Shown: one piece after another, positions 61,447-64,000 of the stretch
Layout of the letters: each line of letters begins with the position of its first letter
Position numbering within the stretch: the stretch's first letter is position 1
From: Candidatus Chryseobacterium colombiense
GTDB lineage: Bacteria > Bacteroidota > Bacteroidia > Flavobacteriales > Weeksellaceae
NCBI GenBank assembly: GCA_029203185.1
Contig: CP119310.1
Coordinates: 372,001-436,000 of the forward strand
Length of the DNA: 64,000 nt
Reading direction: 5' to 3'
Made by a program: the position numbers and the translations under genes
Notes under the pieces: generated by a model
What the model was told of the DNA's origin: nothing
The model's database searches: none
The model's input: the letters and a program-made list of their open reading frames with translations, nothing else

Positions 61447-62613
61447 TTATTTGAATAATTGCGGCACAAACTCGTTCAGGTACGTTCTCCAATTGCTCCA
61501 AGTGTGGCCGCCTTCAGATTCTACGTATTGATATTTGAAATTCATTTTGTCGAGTTTCTGACGGTATTCTGCTACATTTTTGTAGAGAAAATCAGTCTTT
61601 CCGATAGCAATCCAGTACAATTTGTACGAGTTATTTTGCTGGGTTTTCAGTTTTTGATCTAAATTCTGATAAATCGGACTTTTCTTTTCATCTGGCGGAA
61701 GAATTGCAGGAGAAAAAAGTCCTACATAATCGAATGTTTTAGGCTGATTGGCAGAGATGTATAGCGAATGAAAACCACCCATCGAAAGTCCTGCAATTGC
61801 ACGGTCTTTGGCATCAGCTTTTACACGATAATTCGACTCTGTGAAATCCATAATTTCTTTGAAATACATTTCCATATCGCCACTGAAAATATCCGGCGTT
61901 CTCATATCGATTTTATAAAAACCTTTGGAAGATTCGCCCGGTGCTGCAGAATTGCTTGTATGACCGTTTGGCATTACAACAATCATCGGTTTTGCTTTTC
62001 CCTGGGCAATTAAATTATCTAAAATCTGAGAAGCTCTACCTAAAGTCATCCACGCTTCTTCGTCGCCACCCATTCCGTGAAGCAAATACAAAACCGGGAA
62101 TTTTTCTTTAGAATTTTCATAACCCGGTGGTGTGTAAACTGTTAATCTTCGGTCTTCTTTCAGTCCGTTTGATTTGTACCATCTTTTGGAAACCGTTCCG
62201 TGCGGGACGTTCCGAACTTTGTAATTCTCGGATTGTTTTCCATCAATTAAGATCATGCTCATCACCGATGAAACATCACGAACCTGATAAGAATTGTTCG
62301 GGTCGTTGGCTTTTACACCGTCAACAATGAAAGAGTAGGTATAAATATCGGGATTGAAATCATTTTTTGTGAACGACCAAACACCGTCTTTGTCTTTCTG
62401 CAAATCCACAAAACCTGCTTCCATTCCTTTTGACGGAAACCAGTTTCCCTGTAATTTTACACTGTTTGCATTGGGCGCGAGCAAACGGAAGGTCGCATTC
62501 TGACCGTTGATTTCCGGAGAAATTAAATTTTTCTTCCCGCTGAAATCAAGGTTTTCCTGAGCAAACATTAATGAACTTAGCATTAATGAATAGATTGTGT
62601 ATCTGATTTTCAT
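61447..62613 (-). CDS. secreted esterase (feruloyl esterase/CE1-like) with N-terminal E-set domain
   Basis: Start at ATG 62613 (MKIRYTIYSLMLSSLMFAQ signal, about 388 residues); the TTG at 62646 lies in repeat copy C. N-terminal CBM48/E-set domain (ATFRLLAPNANSVKLQGNW...YTYSFIVDGVKANDP) followed by an esterase D-like hydrolase: FPVLYLLHGMGGDEEAW, nucleophile elbow IAGLSMGGFHSL, C-terminal His in GGHTWSNWR. The combination is typical of Bacteroidetes feruloyl/acetyl esterases on plant cell-wall polysaccharides. Confidence 0.92.
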   Translation of the reverse strand: MKIRYTIYSLMLSSLMFAQENLDFSGKKNLISPEINGQNATFRLLAPNANSVKLQGNWFPSKGMEAGFVDLQKDKDGVWSFTKNDFNPDIYTYSFIVDGVKANDPNNSYQVRDVSSVMSMILIDGKQSENYKVRNVPHGTVSKRWYKSNGLKEDRRLTVYTPPGYENSKEKFPVLYLLHGMGGDEEAWMTLGRASQILDNLIAQGKAKPMIVVMPNGHTSNSAAPGESSKGFYKIDMRTPDIFSGDMEMYFKEIMDFTESNYRVKADAKDRAIAGLSMGGFHSLYISANQPKTFDYVGLFSPAILPPDEKKSPIYQNLDQKLKTQQNNSYKLYWIAIGKTDFLYKNVAEYRQKLDKMNFKYQYVESEGGHTWSNWRTYLNEFVPQLFK

Positions 62614-62629
62614 ATTAAATTGTTTGTTT

Positions 62630-62776
62630 AACCACAAAAGGCACAAAAGTTTTTTAACACTTTAGTTAATTTAAGCTTAATGCCAATTTTTTTAAGAACA
62701 CATAAGTTTTGAAAATCTTTGATTTCCATTTTGTGGACTTTCAGGATTATTTTTTAAACTTGAAACTTTTGTGGTT
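62630..62776. repeat. intergenic inverted-repeat element, copy C
   Basis: 147 bp; left end AACCACAAAAGGCACAAAAG (62630-62649), right end partly decayed, finishing ACTTTTGTGGTT. The interior matches copy B over AAGTTTTGAAAATCTTTGATTT. Confidence 0.7.
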
Positions 62777-62802
62777 TAAAAAATTAAACAGTTTTTAATT
62801 CA

Positions 62803-62840
62803 AAAATAAAATTCTGAGCCCGTAAGAACAGACTCAGAAT
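62803..62840 (-). terminator. terminator of the GH3 gene at the window edge
   Basis: ATTCTGAG (62811-62818) / CTCAGAAT (62833-62840) with a 14-nt loop; on the minus strand a T-rich TTTATTTTTG follows. Confidence 0.65.
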
Positions 62841-62846
62841 CATCAA

Positions 62847-64000
62847 TTATTTTTTATACTTCTCTGTTCTGGCATCTTTAATCACTCCAGACCAGTTCAT
62901 TCCGTATCCGAAATCGTAGTTATGACCCTCGGAATCTTTATGCGTTTCCATATCATAAGGAACATCTTCTTTCTGTTTTTCAACGGTTGACATATTTGCA
63001 GGCATCTGAAGCGGAAGCAATCCTGAAGGTTCGTATTTTCCGGTTACGATATCAACAACCGCTTGATTGGATACATTAAAGTTCATCAGAATCGCATCAG
63101 CATGCTTTTCAAATTCGTTGAAAACCATTGGTTTTGAAGCGGTAACAGAAACAATCACAGGTTTTCCGTTCATTGCTTTATAGGTATTTTCAATCATTAG
63201 CAAATCTGTGAAATTGGTTGCTGTAGAAGTCTTGTTTTTGAATGTTCTGTCGTGTACATTAGGAGCAACAACTGGGTCGCCCGCAGCAATACTTTTTTCA
63301 CGGGCTTCTGTCGCTGTGTAAGTCTGATATTGAAGAGAAATCGGGACATAACCGTTTCCGCCTTCTTTGGCATCGATATCGCTGTAACCGCCTTCTTCAC
63401 TGTGCGGACTTTTTACAAAAACCAAAGCGAAATCTGCTTTTGCAGGATCTTCGGTTACATTATAATGTTTTTTGATTTTTTCGATATCCACAGGATAATC
63501 CAAAGACGGCGCAGTATAAACTCCCCACCAGCTGAACGTTGCAGGAGAATATCTCTTCGGAATGTAAACCGTTTTTCTTTCTTTGATAGGAAGGATATTC
63601 GCTTTGTTTTTCAACAATACGATAGACTTTACCTGAGCTTCGTAACCTGCTTTCATAAATTCAGGATTGCCAACGATTTTCTTGGTTTCTTCAACGTTAA
63701 CGTATGGATTTTCAAACAATCCTGTTCTGAAGAAATTTCTCAGCAAACGAACGGCTGATTGTTCAAATTTGGCACGATACGCTTTTTCACCGTGTTCTTT
63801 TACACCCATTTGGTAGGCTTCCAAAACAGGGCCTTTATCGTTATTTCCTCCGAACTGGTCAACTCCTGCTTCAAGAACTTTGTAATGGCGTTCCGCGATC
63901 GATAATTTTTCAGCTCCCCAAGGTTTTCCGGCAAATCCGCCGGGAGATTTTGGTTCATCTGCAGTAATTAACCAATCGGTGCAAACTACGCCGTCATACT
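62847..64000 (-). CDS. GH3 glycoside hydrolase (partial, 5' end beyond the window)
   Basis: The frame is open from the right window edge to the stop at 62847; the first visible residues are YDGVVCTDWLITADEPKSPGG. The Asp codon at 63975-63977 in CTDWL is the GH3 nucleophile. An ATG at 63824 is internal, not the start. The remaining part shows the GH3 sandwich domain (VKSIVLLKNKANILPIKERKTVYIP, YEPSGLLPLQMPAN) and ends DFGYGMNWSGVIKDARTEKYKK without the extra fibronectin domain. A second GH3 beside bglX, probably with different linkage preference. Confidence 0.9.
   Translation of the reverse strand, partial: YDGVVCTDWLITADEPKSPGGFAGKPWGAEKLSIAERHYKVLEAGVDQFGGNNDKGPVLEAYQMGVKEHGEKAYRAKFEQSAVRLLRNFFRTGLFENPYVNVEETKKIVGNPEFMKAGYEAQVKSIVLLKNKANILPIKERKTVYIPKRYSPATFSWWGVYTAPSLDYPVDIEKIKKHYNVTEDPAKADFALVFVKSPHSEEGGYSDIDAKEGGNGYVPISLQYQTYTATEAREKSIAAGDPVVAPNVHDRTFKNKTSTATNFTDLLMIENTYKAMNGKPVIVSVTASKPMVFNEFEKHADAILMNFNVSNQAVVDIVTGKYEPSGLLPLQMPANMSTVEKQKEDVPYDMETHKDSEGHNYDFGYGMNWSGVIKDARTEKYKK

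Noticed and set aside
1..64000. CRISPR array or Cas genes
   Set aside because: No regular short repeats with unique spacers were seen; the repeats found are inverted or dispersed.

Overview
The window looks like a chromosomal segment of a Bacteroidota species, most likely Flavobacteriia close to Chryseobacterium. Reasons: low GC; many TAnnTTTG-type -7 promoter boxes and few Shine-Dalgarno sites; a T9SS type A sorting domain; DUF2911 and DUF6443-type RHS proteins; Bacteroidetes-style integrase and DUF3408 mobilization genes. All assignments come from reading the sequence; no search was run.

1-8.9 kb is core chromosome: an isocitrate-lyase/PEP-mutase family protein overlapping ada, small enzymes and lipoproteins, holA and trxB. 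A tRNA-Ser(UGA) gene follows at 8942.

9.0-32.16 kb is an integrated mobilizable element (IME). The last 23 bp of the tRNA-Ser gene recur at 32142. A tyrosine integrase lies just inside the left end, followed by excisionase-like genes, DUF3408 protein, Toprim primase and a MobV-like HUH relaxase. No type IV secretion genes are present, so it probably borrows a helper. Cargo: (a) a 1560-residue STAND-like NTPase with a nuclease-like N-terminus, probably an anti-phage Avs-type protein; (b) a zeta-toxin pair; (c) a T9SS protein/RHS shell/RHS toxin operon whose toxin tip is an M91-like metallopeptidase followed by two related lipoproteins that may be immunity proteins; (d) an XRE regulator. Beyond the right end lie decayed pieces of an older element, including an integrase C-terminus.

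33-44.3 kb carries hypothetical envelope proteins and then regulator/enzyme modules: two tandem SDR + AraC pairs (an apparent duplication), a TetR + SDR pair with three matching palindromic operators, and an AraC + nitrilase pair.

44.6-54.8 kb is the branched-chain amino acid operon ilvE-ilvD-ilvB-ilvN-ilvC-(ABC protein)-ilvA, preceded by an Ile-rich leader peptide and a terminator, i.e. a classical attenuator.

55-64 kb is a polysaccharide-degradation locus on the minus strand: GH5 with a ricin-type lectin domain, two GH3 enzymes (one cut by the window edge), and two esterases. Several of these genes are separated by a family of about 150-bp inverted-repeat elements, also found next to the ilv genes.
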